64,000 nucleotides of DNA from Larix kaempferi (lineage: Eukaryota; Streptophyta; Pinopsida; Pinales; Pinaceae). Of this stretch, positions 48,390 to 59,790 are shown piece after piece (positions within the stretch are counted from its first letter, which is position 1; each line of letters begins with the position of its first letter). The DNA is taken from the NCBI GenBank assembly GCA_027924585.1, contig BSBM01001662.1:1674001-1738000 (forward strand), written 5' to 3'. Below the pieces are notes generated by a model that saw only the letters and a list, made by a program, of their open reading frames with translations, was not told the DNA's origin and made no database searches. A program made the translations under genes and the position numbers.

Positions 48390-49141
48390 AAATTTATTAT
48401 TATTATTATTATTTCTCAGAATTCCAAATAATATGATATATATATTATCCAAATGTAATATATATATATGCAGAATTTTAAGAAAGAATACCTAGCTGCT
48501 TTTGCTTTTCGGGAATGACACTGGCAGAATAGATACTGCTCTACCTTCCACAATTTACAGGCAGAAAATATCCTACCACTATTTACAGGCAGTGGCAAAC
48601 GTGGTTTTTCCACATGAACTGGTCTCACGTGGGACCTTCTGCTCGACTTCTTCTCAGGACTACGGCGACTCCTCGGTGGCAGCTCTTCTCTCAATGGAGC
48701 TTTTGCAGCAGTACTTCACTATACAACGACAGCAGCGACCTATCGTTTGGCAGCAGACTCCTTGGCAAAAAATTCTTCACGCAGAGCGTATGTCAGATGG
48801 TGACTCTCTGCTCCAACACCGGCGTCCTCTAACACTTCACTGGCGTCTTGCTGGCTGCTTCACCACAAGCAGCTTCACTCCACCACCGCCGGCTTCCGGC
48901 TCCTTGCTCGCACGATAGACTAACGCCCTCTATGACAGCTCGTTCCTTCATTCAACGACGGCAGTAGGTGCGACTTTCCACGAGCTACAGCACAAACGAC
49001 CTTACGGACTCCTCTCACTCAAACGGTGATACATTAGGACGCAGGCTCTTCAGGCAAATCTTCAACGACAGATCTCCAACGGCTCTCACACAGAAGAAAT
49101 CTCCTTCTCCCAGTAGTCTCTCTCTGGACAGGCACCAAATA
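48390..49141 (-). other. Untranslated leader of the copia element
   Basis: Between primer site and gag. GC-richer than its surroundings; the ORFs here are not conserved gag. Confidence 0.7.
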
Positions 49142-49151
49142 TCTGATACCA
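49142..49151 (-). other. Primer binding site, initiator Met tRNA
   Basis: TGGTATCAGA on the minus strand, two bases after the 5' LTR. Confidence 0.9.
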
Positions 49152-49153
49152 CT

Positions 49154-49473
49154 TGTTGGTATTCAGAAGTCTCAAATAACAAATTAATAACAATGATAAT
49201 GAACAATAAATACATTCATTAAACACAAAAAGAATTTAACGTGGTAAAACCCCAACACTTGGGAAACATTCACACTTGGTAAAGTATCGACATCTTATTT
49301 CTTTCAATAATGGTGATGACATCTTATTTCTTTCAATAATGATTACATACCAGACATTCCTTACCCACCGAACCACTCGTTAGAGGAATCGCCAACCAGC
49401 CAACGGTTAGACAAACCATTTTTAATTATTGTTATTTGTTAATTAGTTATTTTTAGTTATAGTTATTTTAACA
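49154..49473 (-). mobile_element. 5' LTR of the copia element, rearranged
   Basis: 320 bp with the same termini as the 3' LTR. Compared with that LTR it lacks about 86 bp (between CCCACYGA and CCACYSGTTAGAGG) holding the TATA-like box, and it contains a duplicated CATCTTATTTCTTTCAATAA and a small extension near its plus-strand end. Confidence 0.92.
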
Positions 49474-49478
49474 CCAAT
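49474..49478 (+). repeat. Target duplication CCAAT, right
   Basis: Direct copy of 44121-44125. Confidence 0.9.
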
Positions 49479-49500
49479 GGGAGGCATTGGTTGACTTGGT

Positions 49501-51277
49501 TCAGCAAGTATAACAAATCTCTGTTTTTCAGGGATTAAAATCCAACATCCTAGTTTCTATGCACATGTGACAGTTTTGGTATCTACAGTAATTTAATGTT
49601 TCAAGTAGCGTGGCATGTTTCACTACAGGAAATTCTGGAAAGTGCAGTTTTTATATATGGGACAACTCAGCGTCAAATCAAGGAGCCTCTGTTGGATCGA
49701 GTACATGTTGATAGCCAGTTATTTAAGGAATTTATGATGTAAATAATTAGTCTTAATTAAAATCTTAATTTAGTAATGTAATTAAATCTAGAATATCATA
49801 GAATATTTTGAGTTTGTAGATTCAATTAGTTGTAACTTGATCCACATATTTTGGTATTTTAGAAGTCATCGAGTCTTATCTCTTGGGTCTTTAAATAGGA
49901 AGTATGAATATAATGTAAGGGGTGGGATAAATCAGACACAGGATGCACTGTTATGTTCTGTACTTATACTATGTACATTTTTAAGTGGAACATTTCTGGA
50001 CTTGGGATATGTTATATAAATTTTTGAGTCAGTAAGCGATTTATCTATATGATTTCCGTACATTTTATTATGTAGATTCTTTTATGGTGAAGTCTTTATC
50101 ATGATTTCCCATATTATATTTGATATTCATGTTTTCATTTCTTATGGTTATTAATGTTTTCATTTCTTATGGTTATTCTGAAATATGGTTTATTATGAAA
50201 CATGAATGTTTGATGAGATGCCTAAGCTTAGTACCTAGCAGTCAGTATAAATTTTAGGACTAACAGGGTAGAAAAATAATTTTTTTAATTATGTGAATTG
50301 ACACTATCTATCAATATTGTTGCTCCTATTTTTTTAAGTAACGAGGCTTTGATACTTTGGGGTTGAAAAATACTTTTCATCATGGCAACCCACAGTGTTG
50401 GTGGATAACATGGTCAAGTGGAGAGATGTTCCAACAATGCTGATTGATTTATCAATGGTTTTAGTTGTTCCTCAACTATTTCAAGAAGTGGTCAATGGGA
50501 TTCATCTCCCTCTTTTGTAGTTTTACTTTTAGTAATAAGAATTGAATTACATTTTTATAATGAATCATTAACATGGTTTAGATTCATTACATCAAAGGAA
50601 CAATACCTAAGAGTTCAATTACTAAAAATGTAACTTGTTATTGTTTCTTTCCCATTGCTGAGAAGACCTTTTAGTTTTTTTCTTTATATGATACCTTGCT
50701 ACACCAACACTCTATGCATAATCTATAGAACGATAAGTTACAGTTTGAATCTATCAGTGTTTTATCTCTTTGTTTAAGAACAATGCATATTTACAAAGAT
50801 TAGCTGAAATAGATGCCAATTCAATTCTATGTTTGGATTGTTTGTCTTATTTTGGCAAACCAAAGAAATGAACTTAGTTTGAATTCTTTATGAGTTTTAT
50901 TTTAGCAGGACCTTCTTATCTTCTATAAGTATTCTATGCAGTTTACCTTTTAAAAGAAAAGTTATGTGTCATTTTTGTCACTTGTATCTTTTGAAATAGA
51001 ACTTGTTTTTACTTTTCTTACTTCAAAAAGTGGTTGTGGTTGCAAGAATGTCTCATTGCTCTAGGCCAATGTCTTTCTTCTTTTCCCTTGTTATATGCAA
51101 AATATAATGTGTAATATAATATTTGTATTTGGGCAAAATATGCTATTCATATACTTATTCAGATATTGTATAAACTTGTAATTGTTATGTATTTATGCAT
51201 ATGGTATTGAAAGATATTTGCTAGCTTTGATCTATAGTTATCAAATATCAGGGATACATGTAATTTGATGTCATATA
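49501..51277. other. Spacer or intron of the split host ORF
   Basis: AT-rich, with no recognised coding or structural feature. Confidence 0.4.
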
Positions 51278-51500
51278 TGCATAAATGTTTTCTTTATAGC
51301 AAAAGTTTGCCATCATAGCCATATGCCAATAATTTCTTTGTATAGAAATTCTATTGATATCATATCTACATAAAGGTTTTCTTTATAGCAAAAATTTGCC
51401 ATCATAGCCATATGCCAATAATTTATTTGTATATAAATTCTATTGATATCATATCTGCATAAAAGTTTTCTTTATGGCAAAAATTTGCCATCGTAGCCTG
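51278..51500 (+). repeat. 90-bp tandem repeat, three copies
   Basis: TTTTCTTTAT(A/G)GCAAAA recurs at 51288, 51377 and 51467 with CATAGCCATATGCCAATAAT between. A partial fourth copy lies at about 51625-51680. Confidence 0.9.
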
Positions 51501-51959
51501 AATACCATGGGGATATCTTACAGAATCAATATTTTTGGACAAAATTGAGATTAATTACCATATATAACATAATATTTCTCCTCCAATTTATTTCTATCGA
51601 GCTTCTCGATCCGTCAAAATTGCCATAAATTTGCTTTCATAACCGTATGCCAATAATTTCTTTGTATATAAATTCTATCTATCTGTCCTTGCTATGTCAT
51701 GGACATTGCCACCATGTGATTCTTGTTTTAGAACTAAGTTTTTTTAATGAATTATTAAGAGTGAGGGTTCTAATGAAAAATATAATAATGCAAAAGGTTA
51801 GGAGTTAATGGCTAAATATTTGAAAATTAAACTCTATCCTTTGGATATTAAAAATTGTACATTGTATCTTCCCATTGTTTGATAGAAAGTGTATCAGAAC
51901 GGGAACATGGTATCATTAAACTAGGAAGTCCAAATTCCGATTTTGTCTATTTTAAACTC

Positions 51960-52115
51960 ATTATTATAAATGATTTTGTGAATCTTTTAATGAGTTGAGT
52001 TGCATTCGTAAAGGAAAAATTGATTTTGTGATTTTTTTTTATTGAGTTTGAGATGCATCCGTAAAGGAAAAAAATGATTTTGTGATTTTTTTATTGAGTT
52101 TGAGTTATATTCATA
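51960..52115 (+). repeat. About 55-bp tandem repeat, three copies
   Basis: TGATTTTGTGA, TTTTATTGAGTTTGAG and ATTCGTAAAGGAAAA-like blocks recur three times. Confidence 0.8.
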
Positions 52116-52467
52116 AAATAAACTGAACATTCCTTGTATCAAAATCCTTAAATACATTTTTGAGTTCTATTGAAAAACTAAGCATATAGTATGTTAAGAT
52201 GGAAACAAATACCAAATGATCAATTTGTGCAAGCTAAGTTGGTTGCAATTGAAGGAATGAATCAACATGTTCAATGCTTCTACTTTTTTCTCTCAAGACA
52301 CTCAATCTCACAGCTAATTCCACCAAATCCCATTTGCATTGCATTGCAACACAGGCATGATAACCATACACTAGAGTAACTTCTTGTTTCTGCTTCTCTG
52401 CAAAGGCCGTTAGCCAGTCTTTGCCTTTGCTTCCCTTTTTTTCAAACAAATAGTTAATAAACCTCCA

Positions 52468-52469
<2 letters not shown>

Positions 52470-52553
<84 letters not shown>
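52470..52553. repeat. (TA)n microsatellite, 84 bp
   Basis: A perfect AT dinucleotide run. It produces an artefactual Ile-Tyr ORF on the minus strand. Confidence 0.98.
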
Positions 52554-52555
<2 letters not shown>

Positions 52556-52558
52556 AAC

Positions 52559-52945
52559 ATAAATCCGATTGAAATGGTCTTCAAAGTTCAAATTGTATAT
52601 TTTATATTTTAATATTTTTATCATTCAAATTAAAACTTGAAATATATTTAAGTTTCGCAATCAAGAAAAACATATATTTCACAATCAAGAAAAACACATA
52701 ATATACTAGATGAATCAATTTAATAAATTTAGAATATGTAAACAAACAAGTTAAATAAATCACTGTAATAAATTTAAATACCTACATAAATATGTTTGAA
52801 ATGAGCTTCAAAGTTCAAATTGTATATTTTAAATTTTAATATTTTTATCATTCATATTAAAACTTGAAGTATATTCAAGTTTCACAATCAAGAAAAACAC
52901 ATAATATACAAGATGAATCAATTTATTAAATTTAGAATATGTAAA
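52559..52945 (+). repeat. Direct duplication, about 155-190 bp units
   Basis: TTCAAAGTTCAAATTGTATATTTTA, ATTTTTATCATTCA and GATGAATCAATTTA.TAAATT landmarks occur in order twice. Copy 1 has an extra CACAATCAAGAAAAACA block. Confidence 0.85.
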
Positions 52946-54802
52946 TCAACAAAAACACATAATAGTACTTCTTACTATACTGGTACAAAAAATGCTAATA
53001 ACTAATGGGAAGAACCATAAATATTTGTAAATCATTTTATGCGATGTGTATTAGTAAATTGCATCCAAGAATGACATTATTATCTATGATAAACATCTTC
53101 ATGCCACAGTACTTGAAAACCAACCCAAAAAATGAAGCACGTGATTTTCTCATTAAGAGAGGCTGTGTGCCACTACGATATGAAAGACACAGGCGACATC
53201 CCCATCTTGTCTAGCCATGGCGATGGCGGCAACAACGATCTATTTCTGTTATCTGACATAGATGGCGATCCAATGAGCCTCTACTCACACCCAGAACATT
53301 CGGATCTGTGTAAATAAAAAGACACCATTGGGATCTTGACCGATTCAGAGACATTCCAAAAATAGAGAGTTGGGGGAAATACATTGCAGATGGGCCATGT
53401 TGGGGTGCTTGGATACGTTTTCTTAGATCTAGGGGCCAAAAAATGAGAATGAGATTTGAACACAGGTTGGTGAAGTCTATGGCCATGGACAACCAAAAAC
53501 AAAACCCATAAATTTCTCTCTACCCTTTTGCATATGAAAATTGAACCTTGAAGAACTGGTGGCGGAGGGTTTGTAGACAAAACATGCATTAACTTAGATA
53601 TTCCGAACAAACCCCTAAGTGCAGGATAGAGAGAGGTGGGTTGGTGTGCATAGGTCACACAGATTTATGAAAGTTGTGCACTAACAGATGTATGAAAGTT
53701 TAAAGCATGCGTCAATGATAGCCTTGGTGAACGTTGCTAAGTTATAGACGATAACCCTTAGGGATTATGTATACATTACCAAAAACCTCTAATGAAGAAA
53801 ACCCAATCGAGTCGAGGTATAACTTCGTAAAGGGGAAAGCACCATTTTTCATTGTCATTCATTGCCACCAGGTTCGCCGAGTACCCAAGCATAGAACAAG
53901 AAGTTTCTTTTAGTTATTGGGCAACGAAGAACTATAGACTTCGTATCAAGCAATTAAAGGAGAAAGAACAACAGTTAAAATCCTTACCATTGAATAACGA
54001 GCCGCTCCTACATAAAGAAACCCTAAGGCATGTGACACTAGATAAGAAGCCGCACCATCCTGCAAGCAAAGTAATTATAATCAAAATAAAACCCCGAAAA
54101 TTTATGGAGCCAAGACATAGCATGAGCAAAAAAAACTACAATAAATTGGTAAAGAGGATTTGTATCTTACCCTCAGCATGCAAGTTGGTTTAGACCCTCC
54201 GCTGGAGCCCTCTCCCCTTAGCATAGATGTATAACACCATCAAATGTCAAGAGCAAGGTGTATAGGATTGAGAGAAGCCAAGAACCCAAGGGAAAATCCC
54301 TCAACTCAATCGTCTACACCATGCAAGGTCACAAAAGTGGCCAAAGGAAGAGCCCCGTCTAGCGCAGACAAAGTCCGAGAAAATCGCTAAGAATTTGGGT
54401 AAACAAACCTAGGTTTCGAGAAAATCCCATAATTAATACCTCTAAGTATTCAAGTGATGGAAGGATAAGATCGGATGAAAGGTGGTGAAGAATTGACGGT
54501 GATTGAATTTCTCGCCAGCTGCCCCATTAAAAGAGCATACGACTGCATTAAAAATTTCAACAAATCTCCCTCTCGAACCGACAATCACTAACAAGGCTAG
54601 TTGAGATCGAAATTCAGAAGGTCGAGATCGGTCTAGCCAAATCTTGTTCAGTACAAGTGACAAATACCACGTTGGAGTCCTATAACAGTGGTCAAAAAAC
54701 ATGGTGGTAAGTTGAATGAGAATTCTGGTAGATGTAGAAGCAATGGCAGGTGAAATACACGTGTCCCATCGAATCGATTGGCGGCAGCATAGAATTGTAT
54801 GG
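52946..54802. other. Spacer with unassigned ORFs
   Basis: The longest plausible frame (53852-54193, 113 codons) encodes a lysine-rich protein with a helical YRLRIKQLKEKEQQLKSL. It has no recognised family and could be an exon or a retroelement ORF piece. Minus-strand ORFs at 53281-53658 and 54442-55005 lack family features. Confidence 0.3.
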
Positions 54803-54883
54803 ATGGAATCTTGCACGAGAAATTGATGGATGCAATCCTGCACGAGAAATCGACGGATGGAATCCTGCACAAGAAATCGACGG
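54803..54883 (+). repeat. 27-bp tandem repeat, three copies
   Basis: ATG.AATC.TGCAC.AGAAAT starts copies at 54803, 54830 and 54857. Being 9 codons long, it keeps frames open on both strands. Confidence 0.92.
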
Positions 54884-55374
54884 CTTGCTGTGCAACCGTG
54901 TGACCAATCGGGGTAGTTTTGGAAGAAGAACCGGGCGGGGAGGTTTTGGAATACGTAGCGACCTTTTATTTGACATAGGGACGATGAAGTGGGAAATGTG
55001 CCCAAAAACCCGACCTCAAAAAGAACGCCTTCGACATAATTATTTCATTGCCTTTTACCAAAGAATCCCATAGTTGAATGAATTATTTAATATCCTCATG
55101 GACTATTTGATATATCAAATAAAAAATTTTTCACACTTGAGTTGTTGTTTGCAATCCATAGGATTTAGGGATTCGGTTCTTATAAAATAGTTTGTAAACC
55201 AAAAATACAGAGAGAGAAAAATATTTTAAAAAATGGAGAATACATGTGTGATGCATCTTTTTCCACTTATTTTAACTCTTCCAAACTCAACTTTATGTAA
55301 AAATTGATGCAACAATGATGGATTTCATGGAGTCCAATGCCCATTCCTTTCACTGAAAGCATGGAGGAAGGGTG

Positions 55375-56417
55375 TGTAACATCCCAAAAAAATCACAAAA
55401 ATTTAAAATTTTTCGACGTGACAGTTAATGCCTATTTAATGTGTGCGGGATAAAACAATGCATAAAAGGTTACCTTGCTGTACTAAGTACCATGCTGGTT
55501 TATAGTATAAGATTTGCGACTAGATGATTCACGTTTATGTCTTGATGTTATTCATACTCAGCTGTACTATTGCAAACTTCTATTGTTGTTGTTATGATTT
55601 ATGATTCAACTATTTTTGACTAATGTGCTTTTGTTGATTGATGAAGGGGTCCTACGGATGCCCCGAGGCTTACTTAGCATTTGTGCTAAAGCATGTGAAT
55701 TCGTACTTGTGGCAGTTTACAGGTAAGGATTTAAAGTTGCGACAAGTGACCAAACATATTTTCAGTAATCTTCTTTGTGTAATTGAAGAGATAAGACTTT
55801 GGGCACTCTACCGGTTGAGAAACTTGGTTTGAGACTAAAAAACGTTCAAGATAAAGATATCTGAATATGATTGCTGAAGCAAACAGTGCATCTTAACTAA
55901 AGTAATTTATAAGCTTGTATTTGATTCAAGAGAAGGTCTGTATCGATTGTATCTCAGTTTTATACTTAGAATTATATATGATTTTCATTTTAATTTTTGT
56001 GATGAGTCGTACATGAATGTCTATCTTTTTCCTCCATAGCAATTCGTAGAAATTCTATGTTTAAATGGTTTAATATCTTGCCTAAGAACTATACTCTACG
56101 ATGATGGTGATAATTCGATTTATCGATTATAAATTTCATTACACTATACATTGAAATGCATGTGTATTGTAATTTATTGGATTATCTAAATAATCTATTT
56201 GCAATGTTTATTAAAATATTAACAAACTATTATATAAATACACTTTATATAATATGTGTTGTGTGCACTTAACGTGACCCTATGTGACACTATGCAAACC
56301 CTAGCGAAATTCTATCCAAACCCTTAACATATTGTGATAGGGTGGTGCATCACGACTTTACCATATACAATATCCACATTGTATTTAATATTATGATGTG
56401 AACGTTAATATGTCACA
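55375..56417 (+). mobile_element. Candidate gypsy solo LTR
   Basis: It starts TGTAACATCCC, the common chromovirus LTR start, and a matching end ATGTCACA lies at 56410-56417 (inverted TGTRACAT). The flanks are GGGTG and GGTTG, a 5-bp duplication with one mismatch. There is no coding content. Confidence 0.45.
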
Positions 56418-56422
56418 GGTTG

Positions 56423-58810
56423 GCAGATATAAACGTTGCCTATGCATTGAATGCATACAACTGTCGAGACAGTGGAATTCCACCGTGGATGGCGTAGTGA
56501 GCTTTGGGCAAGTGATAGTTTCGTGGTGTAACAATTCTGTGAAGAGTTGTAATTTAACAATGGTTCAAGTGTTTCCGAGCTGGCTCTTTCGTGGCTGTGG
56601 CAATGATAGCTCATTTAATGTGGTAGGTTGCTTGGTGTTTTGTGAAACTAACTGGTGATCTCCATCGTTGATCTGGCAGGGTTTTGATGGATGAGGGTTA
56701 AACCCTACCTCCACTATTTTCAAAGTGTTTATTGTAATTTTGGCATTTGGTAGTAGTGGCTCTGCGTTTGGCCGGCAGGCTGAGAGTTTTTAGGAGTCTT
56801 GTTTTGCATTCCAGAGGCATTATGCCTGCATTTTGAACTCGTGACCTGTGGAAGGTTTAAGAGCCGAACTCTCCAGGTTTTTACAGTGGTATTTGTCACG
56901 GTTGGCAGCTTAAAGTCTGTTTCTTGATGTGGTTCGATACTCAGACCTGTTGAGGGTTTTTCTTTCAAAACTGAGTTCAAAGTGAGAGGCCAGGTCCTCG
57001 TCATGGTTGACACAAGTCTCGACATTGTTTAACTGTTTAGTAGTTGATAGCTCAGTGTGGTTTTTCTTCATCTTAGCATTTGACAGTGTAAAAGTTTACA
57101 GTTGGAGTTGCACCTGTTTGGCGTTTTTATGCAATATGCCAACGTTTAAAAAGGTAATGTGCTTTGAGACCTTTACTGTAGCTTCCATACTCGAGCATTA
57201 ACACAATAATGGTTGTTCAAGTCGATACTGAAATCATTCTTATTAAGGAATATTGTTTTTAACCACATCTCCATGTATTTGCAGGTGCAAGGGTTCGGTG
57301 GCTTCTCCAGTCTGGGCATTGAAGGTTGGCTACGACTACACCGACCGGTAAGCCTTGTAGGTTGCCTTGTAACTCTGGTTAGATGAGGATGATGGCCGAC
57401 ATGTGTTTGTTCTTTGGTCTTCATGTTTATCTCGGAGAGTTTGTATTTCATCAAATTTAGGGTTTATAAAATGTAGAGGTTTTGGGGAGGAAAATTCCTC
57501 GACCCAAAAGGCACGAACCTGTTATGTTTGAATTGTAACTGTCACGTGGAAATGTTCTTTCTCACAGACTTGGATAATGTAAGAAATTATGTTTTTCAAA
57601 GAACGATGGTAGATGTTTGATATAAATCGGAAGGTCTCAGCCTGTGTGTAGTTCGCCTATTTTATAAAATGTTGTTGCGTTTTCACTCTATAAGGAATCC
57701 AAGGGTTAGGGTTTGACTTTGTTTAGAATGCATAGTTTGATGTTGCTCTTCGACAAGATCTTGACATCAAATTGGTATTTGATAATTCTGTTTAGAGTTG
57801 TCCTACAAACATTATAATAACTGAATCCTGGAGATGATACTAAGAATTTAACTGTTCGACCTATAGAAACGATTATGGTTTAAATGTTTGGTATATATGG
57901 AAATAAACTAATGGTTTGATTTTATGCTTATGATTTGTTAAAATGTTAGCTGTGTGCCGAGAGTTGGTAACACTGTTTATTGTTATAAAAATGAATTTAT
58001 AAACGTTTGATGAAATGTTCAACAATTGGTAAATTTGGAACAATTCTAGAATGTTGTAGAATGTTTGATTGGAAAGGGTATTACCCTTGGTCAATGACCA
58101 GAATGATGATTTTGATTTGATTCTGTTACTAGAATAAAGACATGATATGCTAGTTCTGTGTTATGAGGGTTGTAAATGGACTGCTAGGGTTTAGGGTTTT
58201 TCTTCTGTATGTTTGGAAAATTTACAGAACTTAACTAGACTTCATTTGGTTGTCTATCCTGTATATTCAATAGTGAAAATAACAGTAGACTATAGTAAAC
58301 TTCTGAGAAGAAAAAAATATGGAAACTATAAACCCTGTCTTAAAGCTTGAAAATGATAGATTAGTTTTGTACAATGAGGTTATGCATTTTTCTTTAATTT
58401 ATGTATCAAAAATGATTTCAATAATAAATACAAATCACAGTAATAATCTTAACACAGTAAACTCACTATTTGATGAAAATAAAATAAAGAACAGTACTGT
58501 AAGGAAAATACAGTAAATGATACTAATTACTAACAGTAGGAAAATTAACAGAATATACAGAATGATACTTCCATCATCTTGGAAAATTTCCTATCATATC
58601 TATCTACCTTAATTTTTATCTCTGTACTAGAGTACGATGCAGATCCATTTCATGGGGAAAAATGCATAGACTATTATATTCAATCAAAAGCAATTTTACA
58701 CAGAATCATAACTTACTCAGGGAACTGAAATAAATTTATAAAATAAAACAATAAAAGTTATTAGGCAGCAGAATTTAAAAATGTATGAAAAAAAATAAAA
58801 TAATGGAACC
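56423..58810. other. Spacer
   Basis: ORFs at 56398-56658 and on the minus strand at 57173-57454 have no family features. Nothing else recognised. Confidence 0.4.
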
Positions 58811-59553
58811 TGTAATTTGAAGATAGGGCCGACAAACACCAAAGGAGGCATGTTCCTCCCAACCTTCTCCAGAAGAAGTAGCCCAACTGCTGGCTTCTTG
58901 TGAACCCCCGATCCTGATTACTGAACCACTAAGTAGATGGAATCTGTGTAGAAGCAAGGCACTCAAAAATGCCTTCAGCACTCAGCATCAACCTCCTGAA
59001 ATAAAATGTCTTTAGCACTCAGCATCAACCTCCTGAACTCAATAAGAGTTTGGCAGACTCACAACATGATCAACAACATAGCATATCCCCTCATCAAATC
59101 TCTTGGGTGCAAAGACAGCAAAATCCCAAGGTAAATTTCCTCATTAGGAAAAGGGATGAACCTTAGTTCATAATTTGGTGGCTATTATATAGATTGCCTA
59201 GGTCATTTAGTGGCCAGTTTGGAATAAATGAGCCTCAAGCTCCAGTCCCATCTTTCATGGCACTATGACCACATTTCAAGGGAGTTGTCCCACACCAATA
59301 GCTAGTTAGTTGCATCATGATGCTGCCACTTGTCCATTGCCTTCTACCCCAGATTCCATTCCACCTAGTGGATTAGTAACCACTCTTTCAACAGTCCTCT
59401 TAGGTGTTTGTCTCCTATTTTATTTATTTAATAATAATATATTGTGCAAATTACAGTCATCCTTGGACACCTGTCCAACATAAAACTTTACAATAAAAGT
59501 CATCATAATGTTTTCTAACACAAATTGTTTTCCAGCAAAAAGGGTATGTTACA
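58811..59553 (-). mobile_element. Probable 3' LTR of right-hand gypsy element
   Basis: On the minus strand it starts TGTAACATACCC just after the polypurine tract, has a CTATATAATAG box near 59188-59198, and may end at AAATTACA (58811), matching TGTAA/TTACA. The far end is inferred. A 24-bp direct repeat AGCACTCAGCATCAACCTCC lies inside at 58977 and 59013. Confidence 0.5.
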
Positions 59554-59592
59554 AACACCCCCACTTAAGCTCAACATCGTCCTCGATGTTGC

Positions 59593-59790
59593 TTATTCAT
59601 CATCAAGTTCCTCATGGAACAGAACTGGATATCCTGCCCGCATATTACTTTCCAGTTCCCAAGTAGCTTCATCAGGGCTAAGGTGCTTCCATTGCACCTT
59701 TACCTGCCCTATGGTGCGATTCTGAAGCATAATTTCCCTCCAGTCGAGAATACAGTCCGATTCCACCTGAAAATCTCCTTCGGGTTCCAC
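59593..59790 (-). pseudogene. Chromodomain at integrase C-terminus
   Basis: It follows the integrase in the same frame after one TAG (59791-59793). VESDCILDWREIMLQNRTI and VKVQWKHLSPDEATWELES match the chromodomain tail of plant chromoviruses, which targets integration to marked chromatin. It ends shortly before the polypurine tract. Confidence 0.85.

Larger units (their letters stand above)
44126..49473 (-). mobile_element. Complete Ty1/copia retrotransposon, decayed, antisense in host ORF
   Basis: A 5.35-kb element with both LTRs, primer site, gag, protease, integrase, RT, RNase H (copia order), polypurine tract and a perfect CCAAT target duplication. Integrase and gag motifs look closest to the Tork-like lineage, judged by eye. 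All coding parts lie on the minus strand, broken by stops at 47991-47993 (TGA), 47697-47699 (TAG) and about 46308 (TAG), and by single-base frameshifts near 46425 and 45545. The 5' LTR has lost its TATA region, so it is probably silent. Confidence 0.95.

Noticed and set aside
49621-49640. CACTACAGGAAATTCTGG, a CACTA-type terminus
   Set aside because: No matching inverted end, no subterminal repeats and no transposase nearby.
52234-52584. Minus-strand ORF with a long Ile-Tyr run
   Set aside because: Produced by the (TA)n microsatellite.
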